64,000 bases of DNA from Verrucomicrobiota bacterium (GTDB lineage: Bacteria > Verrucomicrobiota > Verrucomicrobiia > Chthoniobacterales > SZAS-18). Location of the stretch: positions 18,498 through 82,497 of the forward strand of contig JAFEGM010000066.1 in NCBI GenBank assembly GCA_018240025.1, read 5' to 3'. Below the pieces are notes generated by a model that was given only the letters and a program-made list of their open reading frames with translations, had not been told where the DNA came from and did no database searches. Both the position numbers and the translations under genes were made by a program. Within the stretch, counting starts at the first letter, position 1. Each line of letters starts with the position of its first letter. Shown here in pieces: positions 16,475 to 25,613 of the stretch.

Positions 16475-16527
16475 GTTCGAAGAGCGAAACTCGAAGTTCG
16501 AAGGAAGTCTGAAACTCGAAGCTCGAA
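16475..16527. repeat. Degenerate heptanucleotide array (NNTCGAA)
   Basis: Units GTTCGAA, GAGCGAA, ACTCGAA, GTTCGAA, an 11-base interruption, ACTCGAA and GCTCGAA follow each other at 7-base spacing in the gap between the adaptor and permease genes. It is a diverged relative, in structure not sequence, of the other 7-base arrays here. Confidence 0.75.
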
Positions 16528-16591
16528 GTGTGCCCATGGCTCCGCTGACTTCCCTCCGCGTCCTACCGGTCGTGGAGGCAATGGATGTCGC

Positions 16592-17713
16592 TCAGGTGTC
16601 GGCCGGCTTGGGCTTCTGCTCGGCGCCGGGCTGGACCGAGTTGTTCACCAGTACGCCCGCGCCGTTGCGGAGCTTGAAGACGCCGCTGCTGACGACTTCC
16701 TCCCCCGCCTTCACGCCCTCCACGATGGCGACCAGATCGCCGCGCGAAGGGCCGAGTTTCACGAACTGCTGACGCACGGTCTTGGCCGGCTTGCCGTCGG
16801 CGCCGGGCTTTTCCTCCACCACGAAGACGCTGTTGCCGTAGGGCGCGTAGGCGATGGCCGAGGCGGGCGCCGAGACGAGGTCGTCGATCTGCGGCAGAAT
16901 GACCTGCACGCTGGCGAACATGCCGGGGCGCAGGCGGTTGCCGGGGTTCTGAATCGTCGCCTGGACGGAGATGTTGCGGGTCGCTTCGTCCACGACGGAG
17001 TTGATCGCATTGATCGTGCCGTCGAACTCCGTGCCGCCGGTGGCGTCGGTCCGGATCTTGACGGGCGTGCCGACCTTGAGCTTGGCGAGGTTGAGCTGGG
17101 GCACGGCGAAGTTGACGTAGATGGGGTCGAGCGACTGCAGCGAAACGATGGGCGCCCCGCTGTTCACGTACTGCCCGACGTTGACCTGGCGGATGCCGAC
17201 CACGCCGTCGAAGGGCGCGCGGATGGTCTTGCGCTCGATCATCGCCTTCACCTCCGCCACCGACGCGTCCGCCTGGCGGAAGTCCATCTTGGCGGAGTCG
17301 AGCTGCGACTGGGAGTTCGTCTGCGTCTTGAGCAGATCCTCCGCGCGGGTGAGCGAGACCTGCATCATTTCGCGCCGCGCCTCGGCCGAGCGCAGCTGCG
17401 CCTGCTCCTGCTGCACGTTGATCTGGACGAGCAGGTCGCCCGCCTTGACCGCGGAGCCCGACTCGAAGCCGATCCGTTCGACCACGCCCGGCAGATCGGC
17501 GCTGACCGTGACGCCCTGCACGGCGGCGAGCGAGCCCACCGAACTGAGCGATTGGGGCCACGATTGCTTCTGCAGCGTGAGCGTTGTGACCGCCTCCGGC
17601 GGCGGCCCCTTCATCATCGCGCCCATGGCTTTGAACTGCTGCATCTTGAGGAACGCGAGCAGGCCGATCACAAAGATCAGCGCCCCCACCACGATGATGA
17701 ATCTCTTTGCCAT
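16592..17713 (-). CDS. RND efflux periplasmic adaptor (HlyD/MFP family)
   Basis: This 373-residue membrane-fusion protein links the RND pump to an outer-membrane channel. It has an N-terminal membrane anchor (residues 4-22), a lipoyl half-motif around residues 60-90, a coiled-coil hairpin around 95-165 rich in Glu, Ala and Gln, the second lipoyl half with RKTIRAPFDGVVGIRQVNVGQ, then beta-barrel and membrane-proximal domains ending in PADT. It forms an operon with the permease downstream. A TetR-type operator sits 12 bases before its start codon. Confidence 0.94.
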   Translation of the reverse strand: MAKRFIIVVGALIFVIGLLAFLKMQQFKAMGAMMKGPPPEAVTTLTLQKQSWPQSLSSVGSLAAVQGVTVSADLPGVVERIGFESGSAVKAGDLLVQINVQQEQAQLRSAEARREMMQVSLTRAEDLLKTQTNSQSQLDSAKMDFRQADASVAEVKAMIERKTIRAPFDGVVGIRQVNVGQYVNSGAPIVSLQSLDPIYVNFAVPQLNLAKLKVGTPVKIRTDATGGTEFDGTINAINSVVDEATRNISVQATIQNPGNRLRPGMFASVQVILPQIDDLVSAPASAIAYAPYGNSVFVVEEKPGADGKPAKTVRQQFVKLGPSRGDLVAIVEGVKAGEEVVSSGVFKLRNGAGVLVNNSVQPGAEQKPKPADT

Positions 17714-17724
17714 AGGGTGAATTA

Positions 17725-17739
17725 GTTAACGTCGTTAAC
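17725..17739. promoter_or_regulatory. TetR-type operator of the efflux operon
   Basis: GTTAACGTCGTTAAC is a perfect dyad (TTAACG-T-CGTTAA) just upstream of the adaptor ATG (17713). TetR/AcrR repressors of RND pumps commonly bind sites of this size and position. No regulator gene is present in the window, so the repressor would be encoded elsewhere. Confidence 0.55.
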
Positions 17740-17840
17740 AAATCCAGCCGGCCCGAATCGGCAAACGAAACCTGTGCACGTTTGAACTTTGCAACATCGG
17801 ATGCGGTTGACGCGCCGGGCCCCTGCGCATCCTTGGTAGC

Positions 17841-19583
17841 GTGTCGTTCCTCCGCCTGCCCCTCGTGCTCGTCGCGCTCGTGCTGGCGGTCATCGCAGGG
17901 TCGGTTTGGGCGCTCCGGCCCGACTACGCCGGGGTTCGCGCGGGACGCGAGGACGCCGGCTACCTGCCTTCGGGCGACTGCCGCAAGTGCCACGAGCCGG
18001 CCTACGCCAGCTGGCGGGCGACGTTCCATCGCAGCATGACCCGCGAGGCGACGCCGGAGGACGTGAAGGGCGACTTCGAGCGGGAAAACGTGCTCGAACA
18101 CCAGGGCGTGACGGCCCGCATGACCCGCGAGTCGGGCCGCTATTGGATGCACCTGCGCGACCGCCAGGGCCGCGAGCAGTCGCTGGAGATCGTGCGCACG
18201 GTCGGCTCGCGGCGCATTCAGCAATACCTGACCAAGCAGGAAGATCGCTGGATGCGCCTGCCCATCGCCTACGACCTCGTGCAGGGGCGCTGGATGCACC
18301 TGAATGGCTCGTTCTTCCACGCCGATGGCGCCGGCTTCACGCACCATGTGGCCGAGTGGAATTCGAACTGCGTGTTCTGCCACAACGTGAAGGCGCAGCC
18401 CGGGCTGAATTGGGAGAAAAAGTCGTGGAACACCGAGGTGGCCGAACTCGGCATTGCCTGCGGTTCCTGCCACGGACCGGCCGGGCCGCACGCACAGAAG
18501 GCGCTCGATCCGCTCACGCGCTATCGCTGGCACCTCGGGAAGCCCGACGCCGCGGACATCGCCGTCGTGCATCCTGGCAAGCTCGACAGCGATCGCTCGA
18601 TGCAGATCTGCGCACATTGCCACGGCCAGCGCATTCCGGAGCCGCAGGAGCGGATCCGCGACATCATGAGCAAGGGCGATCCGTACGACGCGGGCGAAAA
18701 TCTGCGCGACTTCTACAAACCGGTGCAGGCCGGTCTGAAAATCGGCCCGGTCGATTTCTCCTCCCGTTTTTGGGGCGACGGCTCGCCGCGGCTGACCGCC
18801 TACGAATACCAGGCTCTGGTGCGCTCGAAGTGCTTCACGGCCGGACCGCCGGGAAATCGGATCACCTGCACTTCCTGCCACTCCATGCACGGGGGCGACC
18901 CGCGCGGCCAGCTGACTGAGGCGATGAAGACCAACGCCGCCTGCACCCAGTGCCACACCACGCTCATCGCCCCCGCCAAGCTGGCCGAGCACACCCGGCA
19001 CAGCGCCGGCTCGGCCGGCAGCCAGTGCGTCGAATGCCACATGCCGAAGATCGTGTACGGCGTGATGGCAGCGCATCGGACGCACGACATCTCCAATCCG
19101 CAGCCCGCTGAAACGGTGCAGTTCGGCAAGCCCAACGCGTGCAATCAATGCCACACGGACTGGTCCGTGAACCGCGCCATCGCCGAGACCAGGCGGCTGT
19201 GGCCCGAGAAGTATGCCACCACGCGGCCGGGTGGCCCGGCCTTCGACGAACCCGAGGGTGCCCGCGCGCTTTTCGCCGGCGATGCCGTGCTGCGGGCGCT
19301 GACCGCCTCCGCCCTGGCGCCGCAGGCGCGCGTCCAGGGGCCGCTATTGCTCGAGGCGCTGGAGGACAAGTACCCGATCGTCCGTTACTTCGCCGCCAAC
19401 GCGCTGGCCGCGGCCGAACCGACGCTGCCCAAGCCCGACTATCTGGCCACGGCCACGGCGCGGGCCGCCACCCTCAAACAGTGGCTGGGCAAATTCGACG
19501 CCGCAGCCTTGCAAGCTGCGCGGGAGAACCGGCAGCGTCTGGAAAAGCAGCGCAGCGAAGTCGACGTGGAAGTCGGCGAATAG
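17841..19583 (+). CDS. Octahaem cytochrome c
   Basis: This 580-residue protein starts at a GTG (17841) with a membrane anchor or signal (residues 3-24) and carries eight CxxCH haem-binding motifs: CRKCH, CVFCH, CGSCH, CAHCH, CTSCH, CTQCH, CVECH and CNQCH. Histidines between the motifs can serve as distal ligands. The C-terminal 150 residues lack haem sites and resemble a HEAT-like helical domain, a layout seen in multihaem proteins of Verrucomicrobia and Planctomycetes. It acts in the periplasm in electron transfer; the partner is unknown. No nitrite or tetrathionate reductase signature was recognised. Confidence 0.88.
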   Translation: MSFLRLPLVLVALVLAVIAGSVWALRPDYAGVRAGREDAGYLPSGDCRKCHEPAYASWRATFHRSMTREATPEDVKGDFERENVLEHQGVTARMTRESGRYWMHLRDRQGREQSLEIVRTVGSRRIQQYLTKQEDRWMRLPIAYDLVQGRWMHLNGSFFHADGAGFTHHVAEWNSNCVFCHNVKAQPGLNWEKKSWNTEVAELGIACGSCHGPAGPHAQKALDPLTRYRWHLGKPDAADIAVVHPGKLDSDRSMQICAHCHGQRIPEPQERIRDIMSKGDPYDAGENLRDFYKPVQAGLKIGPVDFSSRFWGDGSPRLTAYEYQALVRSKCFTAGPPGNRITCTSCHSMHGGDPRGQLTEAMKTNAACTQCHTTLIAPAKLAEHTRHSAGSAGSQCVECHMPKIVYGVMAAHRTHDISNPQPAETVQFGKPNACNQCHTDWSVNRAIAETRRLWPEKYATTRPGGPAFDEPEGARALFAGDAVLRALTASALAPQARVQGPLLLEALEDKYPIVRYFAANALAAAEPTLPKPDYLATATARAATLKQWLGKFDAAALQAARENRQRLEKQRSEVDVEVGE

Positions 19584-19639
19584 TTGACGAGCGGTGCTCG
19601 ATGCTTGCCTCGCGCCGCCGCCTCGGATAGCTCGGAGCG

Positions 19640-20410
19640 ATGCGCCGCATCCTGTTCTCGCTCGCCTGCCTGACGCTGACCGCGCCCCTGCTCCACGGGC
19701 AGTCGGTGGTCTTTAATCTGGTGCCGAGTTCGAGCGTGCTGATCGGCTCCGGTTCCTTCAATTCGATCGCCTTCACCCCGCAGGGCGCGGGCTCCGATCG
19801 GACGCAGTGGATGGGCCAGGTTACGGTGCTGTTCGACAATCTGTCGAACCCCACCTCGCTACAGATCACCACGGGCACGTTCTCCGCGCTCAACTCCGGT
19901 ACCTGGCAGCCGGCGGTCGGCGGCGGAGCCGGTTCGGCGCTGGCCAACTACGGCTTCAACGTCAATCTCGGTTTGGCCACCGGCCGCATCGCTCTCCGCG
20001 ACCTCGTCACCGTCGCGTCGATGGCTTCCGCCACGTCGGTCAGCAATGGTGGAGGCGGCACCTACTTCTTCGGCGTCTCGGGCATCACGACGCTGCAGGC
20101 CACTGCCACCGGCGGCTCGGTCGACTATAACGCCGGCCTGCTCGGCAGCGGCACCACCCCATCCACCGGCGGCGGCGACAACATGACGCTCGGGGCCGGT
20201 CAGTTGACCATCTCCGGGTCGAACCTGGGCCTCAACATCCCGGTCGACTTCACCTTCAGCGGGACCGCGGGCGGTTTCCCCACCACCTTCCGGATCGTCG
20301 GCAATCTCGTCGGTACGGCCACGATTCCGGAGCCCTCGACCTACGCCCTCCTCGGCCTCGGAGTGCTGGCCTTGGCCGCGGCGCGTCGGCGGCGAGTTCG
20401 GGGCGCCTGA
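19640..20410 (+). CDS. PEP-CTERM sorted extracellular protein
   Basis: This 256-residue secreted protein has a signal peptide (MRRILFSLACLTLTAPLLHGQ), a Ser/Thr/Gly-rich beta body without recognised catalytic residues, and a C-terminal sorting signal: IPEPSTYALLGLGVLALAAARRRR. The signal has the PEP motif, a hydrophobic helix and an Arg cluster. In this family the anchor is cut by an exosortase and the protein is exported to an extracellular matrix. No exosortase gene is in the window. The DNA coding for the last 23 or so residues is the first copy of a 150-base tandem repeat that continues beyond the stop codon. Confidence 0.9.
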   Translation: MRRILFSLACLTLTAPLLHGQSVVFNLVPSSSVLIGSGSFNSIAFTPQGAGSDRTQWMGQVTVLFDNLSNPTSLQITTGTFSALNSGTWQPAVGGGAGSALANYGFNVNLGLATGRIALRDLVTVASMASATSVSNGGGGTYFFGVSGITTLQATATGGSVDYNAGLLGSGTTPSTGGGDNMTLGAGQLTISGSNLGLNIPVDFTFSGTAGGFPTTFRIVGNLVGTATIPEPSTYALLGLGVLALAAARRRRVRGA

Positions 20411-20793
20411 CCGCCGAGTGGCTGCCCTTGTCCGCAAGGGCTGAGCTCCCAGCAACCAGCCGCTGCGGACAGCGGCTGCCACTGACAAGCTTCCGCCCTG
20501 CTCGGCCTCGGAGTGCTGGGCTTGGCCGCGGCGCGTCGGCGGCGAGTTCAGGGCGCCTGACCGCCGAGTGGCTGCCCTTGTCCGCAAGGGCTGAGCTCCC
20601 AGCCGCCAGCCGCTGCGGACAGCGGCTGCCACTGACAAGCTTACGGCCTCCTCGGCCCCGGAGTGCTGGCCTTGGCCGCGGCGCGTCGGCGGCGAGTTCG
20701 GGGCGCCCGACCGCCGAGTGGCTGCCCTTGTCCGCAAGGGCTGAGCTCCCAGCAACCAGCCGCTGAAGACAGCGGCTGCCACTGACAAGCTTG
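20343..20793. repeat. Three 150-base tandem repeats copying the PEP-CTERM gene 3' end
   Basis: Copies start at about 20343, 20493 and 20643 with an exact 150-base period and few differences. Copy 1 includes the end of the PEP-CTERM gene (sorting helix, Arg cluster, stop). Copies 2 and 3 repeat that segment without the rest of the gene. The period is a whole number of codons (50). This accounts for the stretch without a gene between 20411 and 20799; long open frames on both strands here are by-products of the repeat. Confidence 0.95.
20457..20478. terminator. Terminator-like hairpin, copy 1 (also at 20607-20628 and 20757-20778)
   Basis: CAGCCGCTG pairs perfectly with CAGCGGCTG around a CGGA loop. 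The same stem is kept in each 150-base repeat, and in copy 3 only the loop differs (AAGA), so the helix is conserved. A smaller CCTTG/CAAGG hairpin precedes each. Without T tracts they may act as factor-dependent or bidirectional stops between the convergent PEP-CTERM and secDF genes. Confidence 0.5.
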
Positions 20794-20799
20794 CCCCGC

Positions 20800-23199
20800 T
20801 CAGCTGACCGGCACGCTCTCGGCCTTGGTGCGACGCGCCTCGGCCTGGATCGCTTCGGCCGAGCCGCCGCTGAACCAGTAGGCGATGGGCGACGCCACGA
20901 AGATCGACGAGTAGGTGCCGACGATGACGCCGACCAGAAAGGTGAAGGCGAAGTCGTTCAGCACCGGGCCGCCGAAGAAGTAGAGCGCCAGCACGGTCAG
21001 GAGCACGGTACCGCCGGTCAGCAACGTGCGCGAGAGCGTCTCGTTGATGGCCAGATTCATCATGCCCGAGAGCGAGCCCTTGTTCTCCAGCAGCTGTCCA
21101 CGAATGCGGTCGAAGACGACGATCTTGTCGTTGATCGAGTAGCCCGCGATGGTCAGGAACGCGCCCACGATGATGAGCGAGAACTCGCGGCCGCTGAGGG
21201 CGAAGACACCGGCGGTGACGATGAGATCGTGCACCAGCGCCACGATCGAGCCGACGGCGAAGGCGTTCTCGAAGCGGGCCGCGACGTAGATGTAAATGCC
21301 GAGCACGCCGAGGGCGAGCGAGATGAGCGAACGCAGGGCGAGTTCCTTGCCGACGAGCGCGCCGACGCGATCGAGCTGCTCGAACTTCAGGCCGGCGTCC
21401 GGGAAGGACTTCTGCACCTGCTCACGGATCTTCTCGCCCGAGCCGAACTCGCTGCGGACGGTCATGACCTCTTTGTTGAGCGTCTTTTCCGACTGGATGG
21501 TGGCGTCACGCAGCCCGAGCGGCGCGAGCGCATTGCGCACCTGCTCGGTGGTGAGCGGCTTCTCGTAGCTGAAGGAGAGCAGGTCGCCGCCGCGGAAGTC
21601 GGTGCCGAGGTTGTTCTGCCCGCGGATGCCGATGATGGCCACGCTGATGAGCACGAGCGCCACCGACATGCGGATCAGCAGGCGCGAACGTCCGATGAAG
21701 TCGAAGTTCTGCGGCGGGATCAGGTTCAGCATGCTGACCTTCTTCAGCCAGCCCGACTCCAGCACCCAGGCGAAGATGTTGCGGGTGACGAGCAGCGAGG
21801 AGAAGAGCGAGGCGATGATGCCGATGGCCAGCGCGACCGCGAAGCCGCGGACCGGACCGGTGGCGAGCACGAAGAGGATGACCGACGTGAGCAGCGAGGT
21901 CACGTGGGCGTCGAAGATGGCGCTGAAGGCCTTCGAATAGGAGCCCTGCACCGCGGCCTTAAGCGACTTGCCGGCCGCGAGTTCTTCTCGCAGTCGCTCG
22001 TTGATCAGCACGTTGGCGTCGATGGCCATGCCCAAGCTCAGGATGACGCCCGCGATGCCCGGCAGCGTCAGCACCGAATGCATGACCGCCATGGCGGCGA
22101 AGAGCATGAGCGTATTGATGAGCAGGGCGAAGAACGCGATCAGGCCGACGAGGCGGTAGTAGAGCGCCATGAAGAGCACCACGAGCACGAGGCCCGCGAT
22201 GCCGGCGTAGATGCCCGAGCGGATCGACTCGATGCCGAGACTGGCGGACACATTCCGCTGCTCCTCGATCTTGACCGGCGTCTGCAGTGGATTCTCCAGT
22301 ACGCTGGCGAGATCGCGCGCTTCCTTCTCGGTGAAGCGGCCGGTGATCTGTGCGCTGCCGCCGTAGATGGCGTCGCGCAGCACGGGCGCCGAGGTGACCT
22401 CGCGGTCGAGCACGATGGCCAGACGCTGGCCGACATTGGCCGCCGTCAGGTCGCCGAACTGCTTGCTGCCGGCGCTGTCGAACTTGAGCGTCACGCCCCA
22501 GCCCTGCACGTCGAAGAACGGAAACGCCTGGCTCACGCGGTCACCCGTCATGTCGGGCCGCTTCTTGACGATGATCTTCGGCTTGGGCTTGTCCTGCTTT
22601 TCCTTCTTGGCCGGGTCCGCCTTCACCTCGGGGCCTTCGTCGCGCTCCTTGCTGTTGAGCACTTCGTAGCCGGGCGGGACGATGCCTTGCCCGCTCTCGA
22701 TCTGGGCCAGCATCATCTCGTTCTGCGGATGCACCAAGCGGAACTCCAGCTTGGCCACACGCTGCAGATTCTCGCGGGCGGCATCGAGGTCCTTCGCCTC
22801 CAGGCCCGGGATCTGGACCAGGATCTGGTCCGCGCCGACCGGGCTGATGACCGGCTCGCCCACGCCGAACTTGTCCACGCGGCCGCGGATGACCTCGACC
22901 GCCTGCTGCTGCATGTCCGGGGTGACCGGGGCTTCCTTGTTGTCGCGAACGAGGCGAACCTGGAACGAGGTGCCGCCCTTGAGATCGAGGCCGAGCTTGA
23001 TCTTGCCCGCCTCGATCAGCTTGCCGTCCTTGTCCCGCACATCGAAAGGCGGCGTGGTGGCGAAGAAGCAGAGCGCCGTGACGATGACGGTCAGGAACGA
23101 GCCGAGAATGCGCTTCCGGTGCTCGTTCTCAGCAGCGAAGTACCAAATGAAGAGGCCCAGCAGGGAGAGACCGACCAGAAACGTGGCAGCGGGAGACAT
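20800..23199 (-). CDS. secDF: SecDF fusion, protein translocase accessory subunit
   Basis: This 799-residue protein fuses SecD and SecF, which use the proton gradient to pull secreted proteins through SecYEG. The SecD half shows the KLGLDLKGGTSFQV block, the large periplasmic P1 domain and the D4-D6 motifs (GSAQITGRFT and DANVLINERLREE). The SecF half starts near residue 490 (NFDFIGRSRLL), with TDFRGGDL and the late DKIVVFDRIR motif. Twelve membrane spans are expected. An extra N-terminal helix of about 50 residues precedes the usual SecD start. yajC lies just upstream on the same strand. Confidence 0.95.
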   Translation of the reverse strand: MSPAATFLVGLSLLGLFIWYFAAENEHRKRILGSFLTVIVTALCFFATTPPFDVRDKDGKLIEAGKIKLGLDLKGGTSFQVRLVRDNKEAPVTPDMQQQAVEVIRGRVDKFGVGEPVISPVGADQILVQIPGLEAKDLDAARENLQRVAKLEFRLVHPQNEMMLAQIESGQGIVPPGYEVLNSKERDEGPEVKADPAKKEKQDKPKPKIIVKKRPDMTGDRVSQAFPFFDVQGWGVTLKFDSAGSKQFGDLTAANVGQRLAIVLDREVTSAPVLRDAIYGGSAQITGRFTEKEARDLASVLENPLQTPVKIEEQRNVSASLGIESIRSGIYAGIAGLVLVVLFMALYYRLVGLIAFFALLINTLMLFAAMAVMHSVLTLPGIAGVILSLGMAIDANVLINERLREELAAGKSLKAAVQGSYSKAFSAIFDAHVTSLLTSVILFVLATGPVRGFAVALAIGIIASLFSSLLVTRNIFAWVLESGWLKKVSMLNLIPPQNFDFIGRSRLLIRMSVALVLISVAIIGIRGQNNLGTDFRGGDLLSFSYEKPLTTEQVRNALAPLGLRDATIQSEKTLNKEVMTVRSEFGSGEKIREQVQKSFPDAGLKFEQLDRVGALVGKELALRSLISLALGVLGIYIYVAARFENAFAVGSIVALVHDLIVTAGVFALSGREFSLIIVGAFLTIAGYSINDKIVVFDRIRGQLLENKGSLSGMMNLAINETLSRTLLTGGTVLLTVLALYFFGGPVLNDFAFTFLVGVIVGTYSSIFVASPIAYWFSGGSAEAIQAEARRTKAESVPVS

Positions 23200-23256
23200 G
23201 ACAGCGGAGGGGAATCAGGCAGACAGACGGACAATTCTAGAGGAGCGCGAAGAAAC

Positions 23257-23652
23257 TCAGGCTTTGGCGGCCGGCTCGGCGGGGGCGTCCGCCTTCTTGA
23301 CCACAGAGGCGATGGCGCTCTTTTCAAATTCGATCTTCACCCCTTCGTCGACCCGCAGGATCACCGTCCGCTCCTTCACCTGGGTGACGACGCCGTGGAT
23401 GCCCGCGTTGGTCACGACCTTGTCGTTGTTCTTGATCGCGGCCAGCAGCGCCTGCATTTCGCGCTGCCGCTTCTGCTGGGGGCGGACCAGCACGAAGTAG
23501 AAGATGACCGCCATGAAGACGAACGGCACCAGCGTGCCGACCAGGCTCTGCTGCGGCGCTCCGGGTGCACCAGGAGCGGCCGGCGAGGCGGCGGGAGCGG
23601 CGGCGCCGGCCTGGGCGAGGAGAAAGACGGTGGCGAGGAAGCTGAAGCTCAT
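23257..23652 (-). CDS. yajC: YajC, preprotein translocase subunit
   Basis: This 131-residue single-span membrane protein associates with SecDF. It has an Ala/Pro-rich N-terminal stretch, the membrane helix FVFMAVIFYFVLVRPQQKR near 43-61 whose RPQQKR end is the family mark, and the soluble domain with GIHGVVTQV and VDEGVKIEFEKSAIASV. It lies 57 bases before secDF in the same direction, the usual yajC-secDF operon. Confidence 0.95.
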   Translation of the reverse strand: MSFSFLATVFLLAQAGAAAPAASPAAPGAPGAPQQSLVGTLVPFVFMAVIFYFVLVRPQQKRQREMQALLAAIKNNDKVVTNAGIHGVVTQVKERTVILRVDEGVKIEFEKSAIASVVKKADAPAEPAAKA

Positions 23653-23773
23653 GGCGAAAAGAGCGCGGAATATCGGTGGGTACCTGCGAAATGCAAAAGA
23701 GAACGCGCGGCGGCGAAAGAAGGGGCCGCGCGGAGCGAGTCAGGAGACCGCCGATCCGGGAGGCGCGCCCGCT

Positions 23774-24250
23774 TCAGCCGTAGCTCTTGGTGAAGCGCAC
23801 CTTCCGCTCCGTCGCCGCCTCGGAGGCTGGCGCGCTGGGGGCGGGAGCGGGTTTGGCCGCCGGGGCCGGCGGGGCCGCCGCGCGCGTTGGGGCGGGCTCC
23901 GGGGCAGGCTCGACTTCCGTCTCGGGTTCGGCCTCCTCGCGGCTGGCCGACGTGTCGTAGGCGGTCAGGTCGCCGCTGATCCGCACGTACTCGTATTGGA
24001 GATCGCCCAGCATCTTCGAAAGGATGCGTGACTCCTCGGGCACCAGATTGCCCCGGGTCTTCTCGCGCAGCATTTCCAGCTGATCGATGTAGAAGCGCGC
24101 CGCTTTGAGATTGCGCATCGTCTGCCCCGTGGCGGGATGCGGCTGCAGGCCCAGGAGCATCACGACCTGCTCGGCCTGCATCATGATCATCTCGACGAAC
24201 CGCTGGGACATTTCCGACGCTTTCGAACTGGGGCGGGGCGCTTCAGACAT
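23774..24250 (-). CDS. DUF1844 domain protein
   Basis: This 158-residue protein has a conserved helical core MSQRFVEMIMMQAEQVVMLLG, GQTMRNLKAARFYIDQLEML, typical of DUF1844, then a long Pro/Ala/Glu-rich low-complexity tail ending in KVRFTKSYG. The ATG at 24250 is chosen; one at 24265 would add five residues. Its function is unknown. It lies upstream of yajC-secDF in the same direction and may be part of that operon. Confidence 0.85.
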   Translation of the reverse strand: MSEAPRPSSKASEMSQRFVEMIMMQAEQVVMLLGLQPHPATGQTMRNLKAARFYIDQLEMLREKTRGNLVPEESRILSKMLGDLQYEYVRISGDLTAYDTSASREEAEPETEVEPAPEPAPTRAAAPPAPAAKPAPAPSAPASEAATERKVRFTKSYG

Positions 24251-24379
24251 GCATCCCGATGCCATGCGACCGCCCGGCCCGCAAGGGAGAGCGGCCGCCG
24301 CGCGTGGCACCGTGCCTCCGCGACGCGGACGAAGTGCGAAAGCGCTGCAAGCCGGCGGCTTCGCGCTATGCTTTCCACG

Positions 24380-24799
24380 ATGAACGGTGATCGGATCACA
24401 GTCTTTTTCGACGGCGTCTGCGGCTTCTGCAATCGGTCGGTCAATCTGCTCATGAAGCTCGACCGGCGCGGCCAATTCCGCTTTGCGCCCCTGCAGGGCG
24501 AGACGTACCGGAAGGTCACGGCCGCCCGGCCCGAACTGGCCCAAGAAGACTCCGTCGTCGTCCTGCATCAGCCCGCCAGCGGGCCCGCCGAGATCTACAC
24601 CCGCTCGTCGGCCACGGCTTTCGCCCTGCGCCGCGTGGGCGGATTCTTCAGCCTGCTCGGGCTGCTCCTCTGGCTGATCCCGCGCCCGCTCCGCGATCTC
24701 GGCTATCGCTTCATCGCCAGCATCCGCTACCGCCTCTTCGGCAAGCTCGACGCCTGCCGCCTCCCTTCGCCCGAGGAGCGGGAGCGGTTTTTACCGTGA
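24380..24799 (+). CDS. DCC-family (DUF393) thiol-disulfide oxidoreductase-like protein
   Basis: This 139-residue protein has the family start VFFDGVCGFCN with the CxxC pair (DGVCGFCN), then RGQFRFAPLQ, TRSSATAFALRRVGG and a hydrophobic stretch followed by the C-terminal YRLFGKLDACRLPSPEERERF. DCC proteins are thioredoxin-fold with a proposed redox role. The ATG at 24380 starts four codons before the conserved core; an in-frame ATG at 24368 is an alternative. Confidence 0.88.
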   Translation: MNGDRITVFFDGVCGFCNRSVNLLMKLDRRGQFRFAPLQGETYRKVTAARPELAQEDSVVVLHQPASGPAEIYTRSSATAFALRRVGGFFSLLGLLLWLIPRPLRDLGYRFIASIRYRLFGKLDACRLPSPEERERFLP

Positions 24800-24818
24800 C
24801 CGGTTGCGAAGGCGTTCG

Positions 24819-25562
24819 CTACCCCAGCCGCTCCAGCAGCTTGGCATCGTCGCGCTCGATCGCGATGACCTCGTCCATGTCGGCCAGCCGGGCCAGACAC
24901 TCGCGATGATGCCGGTGCAGGTGGTGGTATTTGAAACTCACTTCCGAGATCAGCGGATCCAGCGTGCAGGCCCAGACCTGGTCCTGCGGGGGAATGTGGA
25001 AATCGTCGAACATCTCCTCCAGCCGCAGCGCGGTCTTGCCGCCGCGCGACTCGAATCGCACCAACGCTTGCGCCACCGCCCGCGTCCGCAGCAGACTGCC
25101 TTCCATCCTTGAGGCCACGGTCAGGAGCACCCACATCAGGCCCGAGGCCGCGAGACCGCCGCCGCCGTAGCCCGCGCCGATGGCCGAGCCCACCGCGGCC
25201 ATGGCCCAGATCGTGGCCGCGCTAGTCAGGCCGGTGACGCCGTATTTGCCGCGCAGGATGACGCCCGCGCCCAGGAAGCCGATGCCGGAGATGATCTGCG
25301 CAATCACGCGACCGGCCTCGCTGCTGCCGTAGGGACTGACCGCGATGCCGGCCATCACGAAGATGCAGGAGCCGACGCTGACCAACCCGAGCGTGCGGAA
25401 GCCCACCGGCTTCTCCTTCCGGAAGCGCTCGTAGCCGATGATGAAGCTGGCCACGATGGCCGCGATGGCCAGCGCCACGTGCGCCGGCACAGGGCCGAGC
25501 AGCACGTACCAATTGCCGGTGAGCCAGTCCATGGCGGGAGGATTGCAGACAGGAGACTCCAT
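24819..25562 (-). CDS. MgtC/SapB family membrane protein
   Basis: This 247-residue inner-membrane protein has four or five spans and the family signature IGYERFRKEKPVGFRTLGLVSVG followed by IAQIISGIGFLGAGVILR and TSAATIWAMAAVG. The C-terminal 100 residues form a soluble ACT-like domain, as in MgtC. MgtC proteins help survival at low magnesium and can restrain the F-type ATP synthase. The start may instead be the ATG at 25532 (MDWLTG). It converges with the DCC-family gene. Confidence 0.9.
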   Translation of the reverse strand: MESPVCNPPAMDWLTGNWYVLLGPVPAHVALAIAAIVASFIIGYERFRKEKPVGFRTLGLVSVGSCIFVMAGIAVSPYGSSEAGRVIAQIISGIGFLGAGVILRGKYGVTGLTSAATIWAMAAVGSAIGAGYGGGGLAASGLMWVLLTVASRMEGSLLRTRAVAQALVRFESRGGKTALRLEEMFDDFHIPPQDQVWACTLDPLISEVSFKYHHLHRHHRECLARLADMDEVIAIERDDAKLLERLG

Positions 25563-25613
25563 GCCAGTTGGGAGCCGCGGGGGCGAGCCTCATTCCCGAC
25601 CCGGGCGCGGCTT

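Noticed and set aside
20428..20766. 112-codon plus frame and 309-codon minus frame in the 150-base repeats
   Set aside because: Both repeat with the 50-codon period and arise from the tandem duplication; no domain or conserved start is seen.
22000..23000. Long plus-strand open frames across secDF and similar ones across other genes
   Set aside because: High GC leaves antisense frames open; strong family matches are on the other strand.
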